Part shown: positions 12,797 to 14,595 of the stretch, in pieces
How the letters are laid out: every line of letters begins with the position of its first letter
Numbering within the stretch: position 1 is the first letter of the stretch
Assembly (NCBI GenBank): GCA_020025195.1
Contig: JAHHSN010000034.1
Span: 1 to 14,595 of the forward strand
DNA: 14,595 nucleotides
Direction: 5' to 3'
From: Angelakisella sp.
GTDB lineage: Bacteria > Bacillota > Clostridia > Oscillospirales > Ruminococcaceae
The notes under the pieces: model-generated
What the model was told of the DNA's origin: nothing
The model's database searches: none
What the model saw: the letters and a program-made list of their open reading frames with translations, nothing else
Program-made: the position numbers and the translations under genes

Positions 12797-14595
12797 TTAA
12801 ATCTCCTGGATGACCGGCAGGATGACCGGCTTTCTCTTGGTGCGGGCAAAGACAAAATCGCCGAGATCGTCCCGGATGCGCCCCTTGATGGCGCTCCAGT
12901 CCCTGAAACCGGTGAGCTTGCATTTTTCAAGGGAGTTTTTGGCGGCCACGGTGGCGTCTGCCATCAGGTCTTCGTTCTCCCTGACATAGATGAAGCCGCG
13001 GGAGATGAGGTCAGGCCCCGCAAGGACTTCGCCGGTCGCGCTGTTGATGGCGATGACCACCACGATAAGGCCGTCCTCCGAAAGGAGCTTGCGGTCCCGG
13101 AGCACGATGCTGCCGACGTCGCCGACGCCGAGACCGTCCACCAAAACGCGCCCGCTGGGCACCAGCCCCACAATCTTCATATCCACTCCGTCGGTTTCGA
13201 TGACCTTACCGATATCGCTCAGGATAATGTGATCCTTCGGCATTCCCATGCTGGCAGCGACCGATGCATTTTTGCAGAGGTGTTTATACTCTCCGTGCAT
13301 CGGTACAAAGAACTTGGGCCGGGTGAGGGAGAGGAGCAGCTTGGTCTCATCCTGACAGGCGTGACCGGACACATGGACGTCGTACATCCGCTCATAGATG
13401 ACGTCGGCGCCGAGCTTCATCAGCTCATTGACGACCTTGCCGACGGTCTTTTCGTTGCCGGGGATGGGAGTTGCGGAGATGATAATGCAGTCATTGGGAC
13501 CGATGTGGACATTGCGGTGCGCGCCCGCGGACATCCGGGAAAGGGCGCTCATTGGCTCGCCCTGACTGCCGGTGGTGATGAGCACGATCTCATCATCGGG
13601 GTAGTCCTTCAGGTTCTCCACCTCAACGAGGGTCCCGTCGGGGATGGAAAGATACCCCAGCTCCTGCGCGACGTTCACCACATTGACCATGCTGCGCCCG
13701 AACACCGCCACCTTGCGGCCGAAGCGCACGGCGGTATCCACCACCTGCTGGACGCGGTGCACGTTGCTCGCGAAGGTCGCGATGATGATGCGCTTGCCTC
13801 CGGCGCGGGTGAAGAGCTTGTCAAAGCTCTCGCCGACGATGCGCTCGCTGGGGGTGCGGCCGGGCTTTTCGGCGTTGGTGCTGTCTCCGAGGAGAGCGAG
13901 CACGCCTTCGCTGCCCAGCTTGCCGAAGCGGATGAGATCGATGGGCTCCCCGGAGATGGGGGTAAAGTCCACCTTGAAGTCACCGGTGAGGATGACGACC
14001 CCCGCGGGCGTGTGCAGCGCCAGCGCGCAGGCGTCGGGAATGGAATGGTTGACGCGGATGAACTCCACCTTAAAGGTGGAGCCGGCCTTGACGGTGTCGC
14101 CGGGCTTCACCACGTTCATTTTGCATTTATTGAGGATGCCGTGCTCTTTGAGCTTCCCGCAGATGAGCCCGTTGGTGAGAGCGGTGCTGTAAACCGGCGC
14201 CTTGATCTCCTTGAGGAGGAAGGGAAGTCCGCCGATGTGATCCTCATGACCGTGGGTCACGAAGATACCGCGTACTTTATCCGCGTTTTTCACAAGATAG
14301 GTAAAATCCGGGATGACGAGATCCACGCCGGGCAGGTCGTCATCGGGGAAGGCGGAGCCGCAGTCCGCTACAATGATGTCCTCCTCCGTCTCAAAAACGG
14401 TGAGGTTCTTGCCAATCTCGCCCAGTCCTCCGAGGGAGATGATCTTGAGCGGGGGCTTGCGGATGCCGGCCTCTGCCTGGGCGGGGCGTCGGGAGCGGGA
14501 AGCGGCGCCGCTGTTCCGGCGGGGCGGCTCGGCTTTGGGAGCGCCCTTGGAAGTCGCCTTGCGGGGGGGTGTCTTGGCGGAAGCCTCCTTGGGGG
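12797..14595 (-). CDS. rnj: Ribonuclease J (5' end outside window)
   Basis: The frame is open from the right edge to the TAA at 12797-12799 and gives at least 598 residues; the start codon lies beyond 14595. RNase J is a metallo-beta-lactamase/beta-CASP enzyme with 5'-to-3' exonuclease and endonuclease activity, central to mRNA decay and rRNA maturation in Firmicutes. After LKIISLGGLGEIGKN the zinc motif HGHEDHIGG is clear, followed by ALLGDSTNAEKPGRTPSE, the beta-CASP region, HVSGHA, MHGEYKHL and a normal C-terminal domain (RDWSAIKGRIRDDL). About 50 residues before LKIISLGG form a basic, alanine- and proline-rich tail (KTPPRKATSKGAPK, RRNSGAASRSRRP) that is absent from Bacillus RNase J1 and is probably disordered. 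Such tails occur in some Clostridia and Actinobacteria. The frame runs further upstream of an internal GTG at 14326, which is inside the conserved domain and is not a start. Confidence 0.95.
   Translation of the reverse strand, partial: PKEASAKTPPRKATSKGAPKAEPPRRNSGAASRSRRPAQAEAGIRKPPLKIISLGGLGEIGKNLTVFETEEDIIVADCGSAFPDDDLPGVDLVIPDFTYLVKNADKVRGIFVTHGHEDHIGGLPFLLKEIKAPVYSTALTNGLICGKLKEHGILNKCKMNVVKPGDTVKAGSTFKVEFIRVNHSIPDACALALHTPAGVVILTGDFKVDFTPISGEPIDLIRFGKLGSEGVLALLGDSTNAEKPGRTPSERIVGESFDKLFTRAGGKRIIIATFASNVHRVQQVVDTAVRFGRKVAVFGRSMVNVVNVAQELGYLSIPDGTLVEVENLKDYPDDEIVLITTGSQGEPMSALSRMSAGAHRNVHIGPNDCIIISATPIPGNEKTVGKVVNELMKLGADVIYERMYDVHVSGHACQDETKLLLSLTRPKFFVPMHGEYKHLCKNASVAASMGMPKDHIILSDIGKVIETDGVDMKIVGLVPSGRVLVDGLGVGDVGSIVLRDRKLLSEDGLIVVVIAINSATGEVLAGPDLISRGFIYVRENEDLMADATVAAKNSLEKCKLTGFRDWSAIKGRIRDDLGDFVFARTKRKPVILPVIQEI

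Overview
The window looks like chromosomal DNA of a GC-rich Clostridia-type Firmicute. An Oscillospiraceae-like gut anaerobe is a reasonable guess, but it is only inferred. The pointers are an RNase J gene, strong purine-rich ribosome binding sites, a near-consensus sigma-A promoter, and high-GC third codon positions that throw up long spurious antisense frames. I see no rRNA, tRNA, CRISPR array, insertion sequence or phage gene.

Left part (1-3378). The 3' end of an FMN-dependent alpha-hydroxy-acid dehydrogenase gene is followed by a GNAT acetyltransferase gene, and a bidirectional hairpin terminator closes that unit. Facing it is a lone malonate decarboxylase alpha-subunit (MdcA) homologue on the minus strand. 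A LysR-type regulator gene is transcribed away from it. The 120-bp gap between them holds two interlocking, face-to-face sigma-A promoters and candidate operator dyads. No other mdc gene is visible.

Middle part (3418-12432). A promoter and a structured leader precede one compact eight-gene operon on the plus strand that ends at a strong terminator. In order it encodes a Ycf35/DUF1257 protein, a DUF2997 protein, an unrecognised 165-residue protein, a short PflX-like radical SAM protein, a Ycf46-family AAA+ ATPase, a 1102-residue RCC1-like beta-propeller protein, a divergent GrpE-like protein and a lidless Hsp70-like protein. Two pairs of genes overlap and most other gaps are under 55 bases, so these are probably made together. 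None has a visible signal peptide or membrane segment. The set reads as a cytosolic machine that joins a AAA+ motor, a dedicated Hsp70 with its own exchange factor, a large propeller platform and a radical SAM enzyme. Its substrate is unknown, and this is the most interesting part of the window.

Right part (12433-14595). A small gene for a basic 72-residue protein lies between two terminators, with an imperfect inverted repeat and a TATAAT box upstream. It converges on an RNase J gene on the minus strand whose start lies beyond the right edge.
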